From CAZECR01 sp964510495 (GTDB lineage Bacteria; Patescibacteriota; Patescibacteriia; Magasanikbacterales; GWA2-37-8): 20,689 bases of DNA. Under the pieces are notes generated by a model that worked only from the letters and a program-made list of their open reading frames with translations, did not search any database and had not been told where the DNA came from. The stretch is taken from positions 1 to 20,689 of the forward strand of contig CAZECR010000019.1 in NCBI GenBank assembly GCA_964510495.1, written 5' to 3'. Every line of letters begins with the position of its first letter. Positions within the stretch are counted from its first letter, which is position 1. Position numbers and translations under genes: made by a program. Shown piece by piece: positions 4,498 through 13,248 of the stretch.

Positions 4498-5901
4498 TTA
4501 CATTTCTTCAATGGTCCGGATTGTCAGAACGCCCATGGCATTTTTGAGCACCTGCTGTACTGCCTGAGCGAGCGTTAGACGGGTCTGGATCAAGAGTTCG
4601 TTCGAAGCATTCAAAATGCTTTGTTTCGTATAGAAGTCATTAAAGGCCTGGGCCAATTCAAAGCAGTACGTCGTCATCACAGAAGGATTATAGGTCTCAA
4701 GCGCTTTTTCAATCACTCCGCCATAACGAGCCATGAGCATAACTAACTTTTTCTCTTCGGGCTCGGTCAAAAGAGCATAGTCACTCTGAAGGTTGTGCTG
4801 GTAGGCCGCCGGAGCTTTTTTAAACAGACTTGAGATACGCGCCACGACATACAAAATATATGGGGCACTAAACCCGTCAAAGCTGACCGCCTGCTTGGCA
4901 TCAAAGGTAAATGTTTTAGCCGCCTCGTGTTGCTGCATGTTAAACTTAAGCGCAGCAAAGGTAATCGTCTTCACTACCCCCTCGAGCTTCTCGGAAGTCC
5001 AGTCTGGGTGGCGTTCGCGACTAGCGGTCATAAGGAGCGTTTCGACATCCGTTCGGAGCTCATCGTACAAAACGACATTGCCTAAACGCGAAGACATTTT
5101 GCCCTCAGGTTTATTTACCAAACCATACCCAATATGGGTCATTTTTTTATGAAAACCCATCAAATCCAACACTTTAAATAATTGTTTAAAATAAAAATTT
5201 TGTTCTTGGCCGGTAATATAGATGCTTTCAACAACATCAAACTGTTTGAATTTTTCTTGCGACAATGGTAAGTCGCTCGTAAGATACAGTCCACTACCAT
5301 CAGCTTTACGCAGAAGCGCAACATCTAAATTAAACTCAGTAAGGTCAATAATAATCGCTCCACGCTCCCCCACTTTAGCAATTCCTTTTGAGAGCAAATC
5401 TTCCACCATTTTTTGGCCCTGATCTTTTAAATCTTTTTCATAAAAAACTGCTTGGTGCATTACACCCAATTCTTTAAAAATTTCTTCAAACCGATCGATN
5501 NNNNNNNNNNNNNNNNNNNNNNNNNNNNNNNNNNNNNNNNNNNNNNNNNNNNNNNNNNNNNNNNNNNNNNNNNNNNNNNNNNNNNNNNNNNNNNNNNNNG
5601 TTTTGACCGCTTCGATTACTCGTTCTGAAAGCACCGAATTTTTTAAAAAGAAGTTAACATATGGTCCTTCGGCTGCGACGTCTTGGAGAAAATCTAATTT
5701 TTCCCATTCGGCTGTATCGAGCGCATCCACGATGCTATTTGCGACTTCGTTCGGACTCTTTTTTTGTTCTTTGGCGAGCGCAAAACACGGGAGTGCAAAA
5801 TCCCCCATATCCGGGTTTGGCGGTGTCGTCAATTCTAGCGGATTCGTGACGCCAGCTTTGATAAGTAAATTTTTTAAATCAGCTTTAATTTGATCGATCA
5901 T
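4498..5901 (-). CDS. argS: Arginyl-tRNA synthetase, interrupted by gap
   Basis: Class I synthetase charging tRNA-Arg. The N-terminal additional domain is present (MIDQIKADL to about residue 100, with PNPDMGDFALPCFALAK and EGPYVNFFLKN). After the gap come the second half of the catalytic domain, GYGLVNKPEGKMSSRLGNVV carrying the KMSKS-equivalent KMSS, and the alpha-helical DALR anticodon-binding domain ending in IRTIEEM. The HIGH motif is missing only because it falls in the gap. Compared with the usual length (about 550-580), some 120 residues are absent, so the real gap is longer than 100 bases even though the frame happens to continue through it. Starts 5 bases after the tyrS stop. Confidence 0.93.
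   Translation of the reverse strand: MIDQIKADLKNLLIKAGVTNPLELTTPPNPDMGDFALPCFALAKEQKKSPNEVANSIVDALDTAEWEKLDFLQDVAAEGPYVNFFLKNSVLSERVIEAVKXXXXXXXXXXXXXXXXXXXXXXXXXXXXXXXXXXIDRFEEIFKELGVMHQAVFYEKDLKDQGQKMVEDLLSKGIAKVGERGAIIIDLTEFNLDVALLRKADGSGLYLTSDLPLSQEKFKQFDVVESIYITGQEQNFYFKQLFKVLDLMGFHKKMTHIGYGLVNKPEGKMSSRLGNVVLYDELRTDVETLLMTASRERHPDWTSEKLEGVVKTITFAALKFNMQQHEAAKTFTFDAKQAVSFDGFSAPYILYVVARISSLFKKAPAAYQHNLQSDYALLTEPEEKKLVMLMARYGGVIEKALETYNPSVMTTYCFELAQAFNDFYTKQSILNASNELLIQTRLTLAQAVQQVLKNAMGVLTIRTIEEM
5500..5599. other. Assembly gap inside argS (100 N)
   Basis: A run of exactly 100 N. By comparison with E. coli ArgS the missing segment should be roughly 350-400 bases and carry the HIGH motif, so the N count is a placeholder. 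Confidence 0.98.
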
Positions 5902-5906
5902 ACAAT

Positions 5907-7088
5907 TTACTTCACTTTAACAAAGAAACGATTGCCTTTCTGAACGATATCCCCTACTTTCACAACCGCATCGATCGCTTCAACTTTTTGGTCGTTAATT
6001 TTTACACCGCCCTGGGCAATGACTTGGCGTGCTTCGGATTTACTTTTAACTAATTTTGCCTGCGTTAAAACAGCAACAATGTCGTAAGCAGTCGGAGTGA
6101 TTTCGGGAATTTCAGCTGGCACTTCTTTATTCTGGATTACTTCTTCAAAACGTTTTTTACCCTGCTCGGCAGCCGCTTCCCCTAAAAATGTTTTGGTAAT
6201 TTCGTAGGCTAAGCGAAGTTTAGCATCCCGGGGATTTTTCGCAGCGGTTATTTCTTTGATCTCGGCTTCTGGCACCGTTGTGCAGAGCGTAAAACCCGAG
6301 GCGATCATGCCATCGCTCCAACGCATGACTTTACCGAACATGTCTTCGGCGCTGTCCGACAAGGCAATCATATTGCCTTCGGTCTTGCCCATTTTTTTAC
6401 CGCTATCGTCCGCGAGCAATTTGATGGTGAGAACAAATTTTTCTTTTTGTTTCATTTCACGCATGAGGGTGCGGCCAGCAAGCATGTTGAACGTTTGATC
6501 GTTGCCGCCAATTTCACCGTCAACATCCATAGCAACACTGTCGTACCCTTGCATGAGCGGGTACAAAAATTCGTGGAGGTAAATTGGTTTCTCTTCGGTA
6601 ATACGTTTTTCGAACATGTCCCGCTCCAACATCTGCTGTACGGTAAAATGACTGGATAATTCAACAACATCAGCAAAACTCATTTTAGCGAGCCATTCAC
6701 TGTTAAATTTTACTTCTACTGGATTACTCCCGCCAAAGTCTAAAATGGCTTCCGCTTGCTTTTTGTATGCTTTGCAATTCTCCAAAACTTGCTCACGGGT
6801 TAATTTTTGACGGGCTGAAGATTTGTCGGTCGGGTCCCCGATCATACCAGTAAAATCCCCGATAAGCATAATAATTTTATGCCCTAAGTCCTGAAACTGG
6901 CGTAGTTTAAGCATGGTAATACCATGGCCGATATGCAGTGTTGGCGCAGTTGGATCGTACCCGGTGTAGAGTGCCAGCTGTTTATCTTCTTCCAGGCGTG
7001 CTTTCAAAAAGTCGGGCTTGGGATAAATATTTTCTACCCCACGAGTGAGAAGATTGTTAATTTTTTGGGAGTCGTGAGAAATCGACAT
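5907..7088 (-). CDS. tyrS: Tyrosyl-tRNA synthetase
   Basis: Class I synthetase attaching tyrosine to tRNA-Tyr. The 393-residue protein has YTGYDPTAPTLHIGHG (41-56) with the HIGH motif at 52-55, the tyrosine-pocket region YPLMQGYDSVAM (176-187) and GEIGGNDQTFNM (191-202), and KKMGKTEGN (231-239) as the KMSKS loop. KMGKT is the form seen in the TyrRS subgroup often called TyrZ-like. The C-terminus (about 325-393, SKSEARQVIAQGGVKIND) is an S4 RNA-binding domain. Full length. No Shine-Dalgarno is visible; the ATG at 7088 lies 10 bases after the stop of the unknown 145-residue gene, inside the valS-argS operon. Confidence 0.96.
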   Translation of the reverse strand: MSISHDSQKINNLLTRGVENIYPKPDFLKARLEEDKQLALYTGYDPTAPTLHIGHGITMLKLRQFQDLGHKIIMLIGDFTGMIGDPTDKSSARQKLTREQVLENCKAYKKQAEAILDFGGSNPVEVKFNSEWLAKMSFADVVELSSHFTVQQMLERDMFEKRITEEKPIYLHEFLYPLMQGYDSVAMDVDGEIGGNDQTFNMLAGRTLMREMKQKEKFVLTIKLLADDSGKKMGKTEGNMIALSDSAEDMFGKVMRWSDGMIASGFTLCTTVPEAEIKEITAAKNPRDAKLRLAYEITKTFLGEAAAEQGKKRFEEVIQNKEVPAEIPEITPTAYDIVAVLTQAKLVKSKSEARQVIAQGGVKINDQKVEAIDAVVKVGDIVQKGNRFFVKVK

Positions 7089-7098
7089 ATTCCAAGCG

Positions 7099-7536
7099 TT
7101 AGTGAGATAATTTTTTTATAATTTCAAAAAGTATGTCGAGTGTCGGTTGAAGCCCGGCCAAACCTTCTTTAAACGCAACATGGGATTGCACAAAATGTTG
7201 CCCCCTGCGCTCCCCTATCCTATCCGGTAACCGAAACATTTCGACTTTCTTGGCACCTACTAAGAAAGCATTCCAAGCATCCATTAAAGGCACATGACTC
7301 TCTTCTGGCTGCAGCTTCCGCAGTAGCAATGTAACATTATCAAGCGTAATAAGCTTACCAAGCTCCTTTACCATCTTCTGCAAACGGATTAAATTCGGCT
7401 TATCGTATTGACTACCATGAGCAGCTTCAAACTGCCCAGCTAGCTCCTGAATCTGTGGCAAGAATTCTCGCTCGAACTTTTCGAGCTTCATTGTTAGGTC
7501 AGCTGTCCGGGCCTCTAGCCCTTCGTTCTCGGGCAT
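7099..7536 (-). CDS. Unknown helical protein between valS and tyrS
   Basis: A 145-residue protein I do not recognise. It is hydrophilic, has no signal peptide or membrane segment, and looks almost wholly alpha-helical: KLEKFEREFLPQIQELAGQF near the start, then ITLDNVTLLLRKLQPEES, and a C-terminal helix LQPTLDILFEIIKKLSH. There are no cysteines and no obvious catalytic motif. The start at 7536 is 3 bases after the valS stop, and the stop is 10 bases before tyrS, so it is translated as part of the synthetase operon. A role as an accessory factor for the synthetases is only a guess from position. Confidence 0.75.
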   Translation of the reverse strand: MPENEGLEARTADLTMKLEKFEREFLPQIQELAGQFEAAHGSQYDKPNLIRLQKMVKELGKLITLDNVTLLLRKLQPEESHVPLMDAWNAFLVGAKKVEMFRLPDRIGERRGQHFVQSHVAFKEGLAGLQPTLDILFEIIKKLSH

Positions 7537-7539
7537 ATG

Positions 7540-10263
7540 TTATAAACTGAGTAATGCAGTTTTTGTTTTAGATACTTTTTCTTGAGCAGCTTTCAGTTTG
7601 ACGTGTTCACCATCAATGACCGCAGCAGGGGCACGGGCTACAAAATCTTGGTTAGCTAATTTGCTTTCAAGAACCTGAACATATTTTTCTGCTTCGGCAA
7701 GTTCTTTTTCAAGTCGGGCCTTCTCTTTGACAGTATCAATCGCACCGGCACGCTCGATGTAAACCCCGTCGCCAGCTTCTGTTACTCCTTGTATCATACT
7801 GTCCGATCCGATAATCGCCTCCTCCATATGGAGTTCTTCAATACCCGTACGCAACTGTTTAATTATTGCCGTATTCCGTTCAAACAAGTCTCGGTGCGTT
7901 CCAAAAGCAATATGTACATTTACTTTTTTGATGGGTTCAATTTTATTATCAGCGCGTAGGGACCGAATTTTTGAAACAGCCGGAATAATGTGGCTCTGGA
8001 AAGCAACGACCCGCTTGTCCGGCGCACGTTGAACAGCAACTGGGAACTTTTGAACCATAAGCGAAGCATCTTTACCATACACTTCTTGCCAGATAGTCTC
8101 GGTTACAAACGGCATAAATGGGTGCCACAACTTAAGCAGCGTATTCAGCACATAATTCAAAATATCGGCTTTATCACCTTCGACTTTTGCAATTTCCAAA
8201 TACCAGTCTGCTAAATCGTCCCACGTAAATGAACGAAGTCGTTCCCCTGCCCCGGAAAATTCATAAGTATCAAGCGTGGTCCCAACTTCATATACAAGCG
8301 TATTTAGTGCTGACAAAATCCACAAGTCCGCGTCCGTAGTGCCCGTCGGTTCGGTAATATCCATTTTAGGATCTGGAATAGTTAGGAGCATGAACCGGCT
8401 GATATTCCAAAGCTTATTCGCAAAATTCCGAAAGCCGGCAATCTTTTCTTCCGACAACTTCATATCATTGCCAGGCGCACTACCAAGCAGGAGTGACAAA
8501 CGTGTCGCATCGGTTCCATACTTCGCAATCATGTCTAAGGGATCAATAATATTTCCCAGCGTCTTACTCATTTTTCTCCCCTGCTCATCACGCACGAGGC
8601 CGTGCAAGTAAACGGTCTTGAATGGAATTTCCCCGAGCGTATACGTCGTCATGAGGATCATGCGCGCGACCCAGAAGAACAAAATATCATAGCCTGTCTC
8701 AAGCACGCTGGTTGGGTGAAAATTTTTGAAGTCCGGAGAATTGCGGAGCCAGTCTTCGAGCGAAGTATATTTTTTGAAATCCTTATCGAGGAGTGTCGAG
8801 AATGTCCAGAGTCCGGAAGAGAACCAGGTGTCGAGCGTGTCAGGGTCTTGCTGCCAACCTTCACCTTCGGGAGCTTCTGCCCCACAGTACATTTCTTCAC
8901 TCTTGTACCACACTGGTATCTGATGACCAAACCAAATCTGGCGGCTGATACACCAGTCGCGCAAGTTATTAATCCAGTGGAAATATGTTTTTTCAAAACG
9001 CTCGGGAAGAATTTGAATTTGCTTATTTGTTACTACCTGCTGCATTAATTCTTTCAACGTGACTTCTTGACCATTTTTGATTCCTTCAATATTCGACTGC
9101 GGCAAAACAAACTTTTTATTGACAGCAACAAACCATTGCACTTTTGGGAGCGGTTCCACGACGTCTTTAAATCGATCGGAGATACTAACATTCTGAACAA
9201 TGTCTTCAGTCTTTTCGACAAGCCCGGTTTGTTCGAGCCAACCAACTACTTTTTCACGAGCCTGTGACGCAGTTAAACCGGCATAGGTAGCCCCGGCCTG
9301 AGCGGTCATGCATCCATCTTCACCAATCACCTGGATAAGGCCGATATCGTTCTCTACTGCTTTTTGCTTCTGGTACATTTCAAAGTCAACTACACTATGC
9401 GCCGGAGTAACACCGAGTGCGCCCGTACCAAAAGCGTCTTCAACTCCTTCATCGGCAATAACTTTGAGGGTAAGCGTGTGTCCAGTTTCGCCAAAATCAG
9501 CAATCGTAAATGTTTGCCCGATATATTTTTTCCATCGTCCTTCCGGATGCACCGCAATAGCCGTATCGCCGAGCTTTGTTTCGGGACGGGTCGTCGCAAT
9601 CGTGATCGGACAATCTTTGGAATATTTGAAGTAGTATAATTTTGCCGGGCGCTCGACGTACTCAAGCTCGTCATCGCTACACGTTGATTGCCCTTTGACC
9701 GACCAATTTATAACACGGTAACCACGATAAATTAATCGGTCATCATACATTTTTTTAAATACCATGCGGACGGCTTTGTTGCGGACGTCGTCAAACGTAT
9801 ACGCTTCACGACTCCAGTCGAGTGAAGCGCCCATTTTTTTGGATTGATTTACAATCGTGTCGTGGCTCTCTTGGGCAAATTGTTTAACTCGTTCTAAAAA
9901 AGCATCACGTCCAAGTTCTGTTTTTGGTTTGGTAAAACCTTCATTTTTGATAAGTAAACTTTCTACTTTTGATTCAGTCGCAACAGCAGCGTGATCAGTC
10001 CCCGGCACCCAGAGTGTCCGATCCCCTTTCATACGATGATACCGAACCAACACATCCTCAATCGCGAGCATGGCGGCGTGGCCCATATGCAAAGTACCGG
10101 TAACATTGGGCGGCGGCAAAGCAATCGAAAAATAATCTGATTTTTCAGTGGTTATTCCAGCCCTAAGACAAGTATCAGGATTAAAAAAACCGCTCTGTTC
10201 CCAGGCGTTGTAAATCCCATCTTCATAAAGCTTTGGTTCGTATGCTTTTGACAGTTCTTTCAT
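7540..10263 (-). CDS. valS: Valyl-tRNA synthetase
   Basis: Class I synthetase charging tRNA-Val and editing mischarged threonine. The 907-residue protein is full length. It shows PPPNVTGTLHMGHA (50-63) with the HIGH motif HMGH at 59-62, the CP1 editing-domain motif TTRPETKLGDTAIAVHP (from about 223), the DWCISRQIWFGHQIPVWY region of the second catalytic half, and GRKMSKTLGN with KMSK at 564-567. After the helical anticodon-binding domain comes the typical C-terminal coiled coil (EKELAEAEKYVQVLESKL), which grips the tRNA corner. It is first in an operon with an unknown gene, tyrS and argS. The start at ATG 10263 fits the normal N-terminus (KAYEPKLYEDGIYNAWE). Confidence 0.97.
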   Translation of the reverse strand: MKELSKAYEPKLYEDGIYNAWEQSGFFNPDTCLRAGITTEKSDYFSIALPPPNVTGTLHMGHAAMLAIEDVLVRYHRMKGDRTLWVPGTDHAAVATESKVESLLIKNEGFTKPKTELGRDAFLERVKQFAQESHDTIVNQSKKMGASLDWSREAYTFDDVRNKAVRMVFKKMYDDRLIYRGYRVINWSVKGQSTCSDDELEYVERPAKLYYFKYSKDCPITIATTRPETKLGDTAIAVHPEGRWKKYIGQTFTIADFGETGHTLTLKVIADEGVEDAFGTGALGVTPAHSVVDFEMYQKQKAVENDIGLIQVIGEDGCMTAQAGATYAGLTASQAREKVVGWLEQTGLVEKTEDIVQNVSISDRFKDVVEPLPKVQWFVAVNKKFVLPQSNIEGIKNGQEVTLKELMQQVVTNKQIQILPERFEKTYFHWINNLRDWCISRQIWFGHQIPVWYKSEEMYCGAEAPEGEGWQQDPDTLDTWFSSGLWTFSTLLDKDFKKYTSLEDWLRNSPDFKNFHPTSVLETGYDILFFWVARMILMTTYTLGEIPFKTVYLHGLVRDEQGRKMSKTLGNIIDPLDMIAKYGTDATRLSLLLGSAPGNDMKLSEEKIAGFRNFANKLWNISRFMLLTIPDPKMDITEPTGTTDADLWILSALNTLVYEVGTTLDTYEFSGAGERLRSFTWDDLADWYLEIAKVEGDKADILNYVLNTLLKLWHPFMPFVTETIWQEVYGKDASLMVQKFPVAVQRAPDKRVVAFQSHIIPAVSKIRSLRADNKIEPIKKVNVHIAFGTHRDLFERNTAIIKQLRTGIEELHMEEAIIGSDSMIQGVTEAGDGVYIERAGAIDTVKEKARLEKELAEAEKYVQVLESKLANQDFVARAPAAVIDGEHVKLKAAQEKVSKTKTALLSL

Positions 10264-10282
10264 AGGTTTAAAATACTTGTCT

Positions 10283-10311
10283 ATCGTACTAAAAAGGGCT
10301 TAAAAAAGCAA
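10283..10311 (-). promoter_or_regulatory. Candidate valS promoter
   Basis: TTGCTT (10311-10306), 17 bases, TACGAT (10288-10283). It matches 3 and 4 consensus bases, so it is moderate only. The predicted leader is about 13 nt. It lies in the 172-base divergent region shared with the DHH gene. Confidence 0.4.
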
Positions 10312-10380
10312 GGGGTTTTGGCCTTGATAGAGCACTTTTTAAGGCATTCAGACTGCTATGGTTTGCCTGGGGTGGGAAAT

Positions 10381-10409
10381 TTGACAGGAGGCATGCTATC
10401 TGGTAGAAT
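10381..10409 (+). promoter_or_regulatory. Strong promoter for the DHH-family gene
   Basis: TTGACA (10381-10386), 17-base spacer, TAGAAT (10404-10409), preceded by TGG (extended -10). The start near 10416 leaves a leader of about 20 nt without a Shine-Dalgarno sequence. Confidence 0.8.
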
Positions 10410-10435
10410 CACTCGTTCTCGGTAGACTTGTTTTT

Positions 10436-11590
10436 ATGGCATTGAACGAACCCGCACAATTGAAAAACCTCCTTGAAAACAGCAAGTACGTCTTGGTGGT
10501 TTTTAATGGTACCGAAACTGCCGATTCAATTGGTGCAGCTGTGGCATTGAAGCTCTTCTTAGAACGCTCTCACAAACAAGTACAACTTGCTGCCGACGAC
10601 TTTACTGCCCCAAAGCAATTCCATTTTTTACCTGGGAGCCAAGGAATTAAAAAAGAACTCAATCACTTACAAAAATTTATTATCAAGGTTGATGTTTCCA
10701 AGGTAAAACTCGAAACCATCAGCTATGATATTAAGGACAATTGGCTCTCTATTTATCTTACTCCAGAACAGGGACTTATTACTAAAAATGAACTCCGCAC
10801 AGCACAGTCTAGTTTCAAATTTGATTTGATCATTACGCTCAACACCCCTGACCTTGAATCTCTAGGCAACATCTTCCTCAACAACACTGATTTATTTTAT
10901 CGTACTCCAGTAATCAATATTGATTACCATGGCAATAATGAACGCTACGGCCAAATCAATGCCGTTGACCTTACTGCAACGTCAACTTCCGAGATCGTAT
11001 ATCAGTTACTCCGCCAAGTTGATGAACCAGCAATTGGTAAAGAAATCGCAACCGCCCTTTTGACCGGCATGATTGCTGCGACTAAGAGTTTCAAAACCGC
11101 CAACGTGACACCGCAAGCATTAAACGTTGCAAGCAGTCTCATTAAACTGGGCGGCGAACGCGAAACTATTATTCAAAATCTGTATCGAACCCGCTCGCTC
11201 GCCACCCTCAAACTGTGGGGCCAAGCTTTAACTCATCTCAAAAGTGATCCGTCACTCGGCATTGTATCAACCATGATCACCCGGGAAGATTTTATTCACT
11301 CTGGAGCTGAAGCACAGGATTTGAAAGGTGTGGTCGATGATCTTATTAGCAACTCTCCCGAAGCAAAAATTATCGTCCTCCTCTATGAACTCCCAGGAGA
11401 AGGAGAGGCTGGTAAAGTATACGGACTTATCTCGAGCGAACGCCATCATGATGCACTTCTTCTTGGTAAAGAACTGCATGCCACAGGAGACAAAAAACAG
11501 GCCACATTTGTTATTGAAGGAAAGAATTTACAAGAAAGTGAAGTATTTGCTCTGCGACTGCTACAACAAAGTTTGGAAGCGAAATCATAA
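10436..11590 (+). CDS. DHH-family phosphoesterase-like protein, catalytic motifs degenerate
   Basis: A 384-residue protein with the layout of NrnA/RecJ-like DHH phosphoesterases (oligoribonuclease or pAp/cyclic dinucleotide hydrolases): an N-terminal DHH domain (about 1-220) and a C-terminal DHHA1-like domain (about 275-380). The framework is recognisable, but metal ligands are replaced. The first motif (usually DxD before SIG or SLG) reads TADSIG, keeping only Asp30. The second Asp is Asn136 (ITLNTPD). DHH reads DYH (163-165) in VINIDYHGNNERYG. The GIxxDTGxF motif reads GMIAATKSF (211-219). The GGGH substrate motif of DHHA1 is not visible. It is therefore likely inactive or altered in chemistry, perhaps nucleotide-binding. 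It is the only plus-strand protein gene, alone between a strong promoter and a terminator. Confidence 0.8.
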   Translation: MALNEPAQLKNLLENSKYVLVVFNGTETADSIGAAVALKLFLERSHKQVQLAADDFTAPKQFHFLPGSQGIKKELNHLQKFIIKVDVSKVKLETISYDIKDNWLSIYLTPEQGLITKNELRTAQSSFKFDLIITLNTPDLESLGNIFLNNTDLFYRTPVINIDYHGNNERYGQINAVDLTATSTSEIVYQLLRQVDEPAIGKEIATALLTGMIAATKSFKTANVTPQALNVASSLIKLGGERETIIQNLYRTRSLATLKLWGQALTHLKSDPSLGIVSTMITREDFIHSGAEAQDLKGVVDDLISNSPEAKIIVLLYELPGEGEAGKVYGLISSERHHDALLLGKELHATGDKKQATFVIEGKNLQESEVFALRLLQQSLEAKS

Positions 11591-11603
11591 ATCCCATTTT
11601 CAC

Positions 11604-11644
11604 AAAAAATACTCTCGGTCAAAAATATGACCGAGAGTATTTTT
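11604..11644. terminator. Bidirectional terminator between convergent genes
   Basis: 13-bp perfect stem (11609-11621 with 11628-11640, TACTCTCGGTC and GACCGAGAGTA core), 6-nt loop, T run at 11640-11644 on the plus strand and A run at 11604-11609, which gives a T run on the minus strand. It serves the DHH gene (plus) and the eno-gpmI-gpmI unit (minus). Confidence 0.92.
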
Positions 11645-11657
11645 AAATATAAAAATC

Positions 11658-13235
11658 TTATACAAGTGGTGCGCCCGTCATTTCTGGCGGCTGCTCGAGA
11701 CCCATTAATTTAAGAATCGTTGGCGCAACATCAGCAAGCATTCCAACCGGCGACAGAAGACTCAGGTCTTCCTCTGGCGGGTCTCCTGCAGGCCCAGCTT
11801 GACCTTGAAAATCTTTACCAATAATTAAGAGTGGAACCGGACTCGTTGAGTGTTCTTTATCGATTTCACCGGTTTGCAAATTAACCACCCCTTCGGCATT
11901 GCCGTGGTCTGCAGTCATGACAACCACTCCACCTTTGGCGAGCGCGTGTTCCACCACTTCGCGAAGTGCGCTATCCGCCGCTTCACAAGCCGCAATGGTA
12001 GCCGCCAAATTACCTGTATGCGCGACCATATCTGGGTTAGCAAAATTGAGCGCAATAAAATCATATGCTCCACTATCCAGCCCTTTTACCACTTCTTTGA
12101 CAACACCTTTAACTGACATTTCCGGAGCTTCAGCATAGCTGCCGACTTGAGGCGAAGGAACCAAAGCGCGATCTTCACCGGGAAATGGGTTTTCAACAGT
12201 GCCGTTTAAGAAAAACGTAATATGGGCATATTTTTCAGTCTCTGCTACGTGAAGCTGCTTGAGACCAGCCCTGCTGATTACTTCCGCCAAACAGTTAGTA
12301 ACAACAATCGGCGGATATGCAACCACTACCGGCAAATCTTTTTCGTATTCAGTCATCGTGACAAAGTATAAATCTTTAATATACTCACGTTTGAATTTTT
12401 CAAAACCAGGCAGAACAAAAGCGTGCGTTAACTCACGAGCGCGGTCAGGACGAAAATTAAAAAAGATAACCGCATCCCCTGCTCCGACGGTTGCGAGCGG
12501 TGCACCATTCTTGGTAATCACCGTCGGCACAATTTCCTCGTCAAATTTTTTTTGATCATATGATGCCTGGATAGCTTCGGCGCTACTGGCATACGCCTGC
12601 TCCGATCGTCCTTCGGCCATAGCCACGTAGGCCCTCTCAATTCTATCCCAACGATTATCACGGTCCATTGCATAGTATCGCCCAGCAACACTGGCCACTT
12701 TGCCAACCTTCAGTTCGCTCATCTTTTTTTCAAGCTCCTTCATAAACACTTGTCCGGAATTATACACCGCATCGCGACCGTCCAAGATTGCGTGTACAAA
12801 TACCTCTTTACCAAGACCTTGCTGTTTACAAAATTGCAGAAGCGCAACTAAATGTTCGCCACTGGCATGCACGTTGCCCGAACCTACCAAACCAACAATA
12901 TGTAATTTAGATTTATTTTTACGAACCTGTTCAGCAGCTCCAAGGAAGGCGCGGTTGTTAAAAAAATCTTCGCCTGAAATTGATTGGTTAATACGTGGAC
13001 AGGATTGGTAGTACACGCGCCCTGCGCCAATATTTAAATGCCCCACTTCAGAGTTGCCCATTTCGCCCGGATTAATTCCCACTTCATTTCCTGATGCATA
13101 CAAAGTCATTACGGGATAATTTTTCACATACGACAAAAAATTCGGCGTTCTCGCGCGAGTAATACCATTTCCTTCGCTGTCTGGAGCAACACCCCAGCCA
13201 TCAAAAATAGCGAGTACGACCGGCTTATATTTCAT
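11658..13235 (-). CDS. gpmI: Phosphoglycerate mutase, cofactor-independent (copy 1)
   Basis: Interconverts 3- and 2-phosphoglycerate with a two-manganese site and a phosphoserine intermediate. The 525-residue protein is full length for the alkaline-phosphatase-superfamily enzyme and has the whole set: FDGWG (Asp12), GNSEVGH with catalytic Ser62, GNVHAS, DGRDA, GRYYAMDRDNRWDR, NFRPDRAR, ETEKYAHITFFLNG, NFANPDMVAHTG, TADHGNAE and EHSTSPVP. It is the more conventional of two tandem copies, lies 13 bases after the stop of copy 2, and is last in the eno unit. Compared with copy 2, the segment before the final domain is longer and Pro/Gly-rich (QGQAGPAGDPPEED). Confidence 0.96.
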   Translation of the reverse strand: MKYKPVVLAIFDGWGVAPDSEGNGITRARTPNFLSYVKNYPVMTLYASGNEVGINPGEMGNSEVGHLNIGAGRVYYQSCPRINQSISGEDFFNNRAFLGAAEQVRKNKSKLHIVGLVGSGNVHASGEHLVALLQFCKQQGLGKEVFVHAILDGRDAVYNSGQVFMKELEKKMSELKVGKVASVAGRYYAMDRDNRWDRIERAYVAMAEGRSEQAYASSAEAIQASYDQKKFDEEIVPTVITKNGAPLATVGAGDAVIFFNFRPDRARELTHAFVLPGFEKFKREYIKDLYFVTMTEYEKDLPVVVAYPPIVVTNCLAEVISRAGLKQLHVAETEKYAHITFFLNGTVENPFPGEDRALVPSPQVGSYAEAPEMSVKGVVKEVVKGLDSGAYDFIALNFANPDMVAHTGNLAATIAACEAADSALREVVEHALAKGGVVVMTADHGNAEGVVNLQTGEIDKEHSTSPVPLLIIGKDFQGQAGPAGDPPEEDLSLLSPVGMLADVAPTILKLMGLEQPPEMTGAPLV

Positions 13236-13248
13236 ACGATTCTGGAGA

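Noticed and set aside
4389..4511. Longer bactofilin with about 41 more N-terminal residues
   Set aside because: The extension is low-complexity, crosses the extended -10 box, and bactofilins normally start close to the beta-helix domain.
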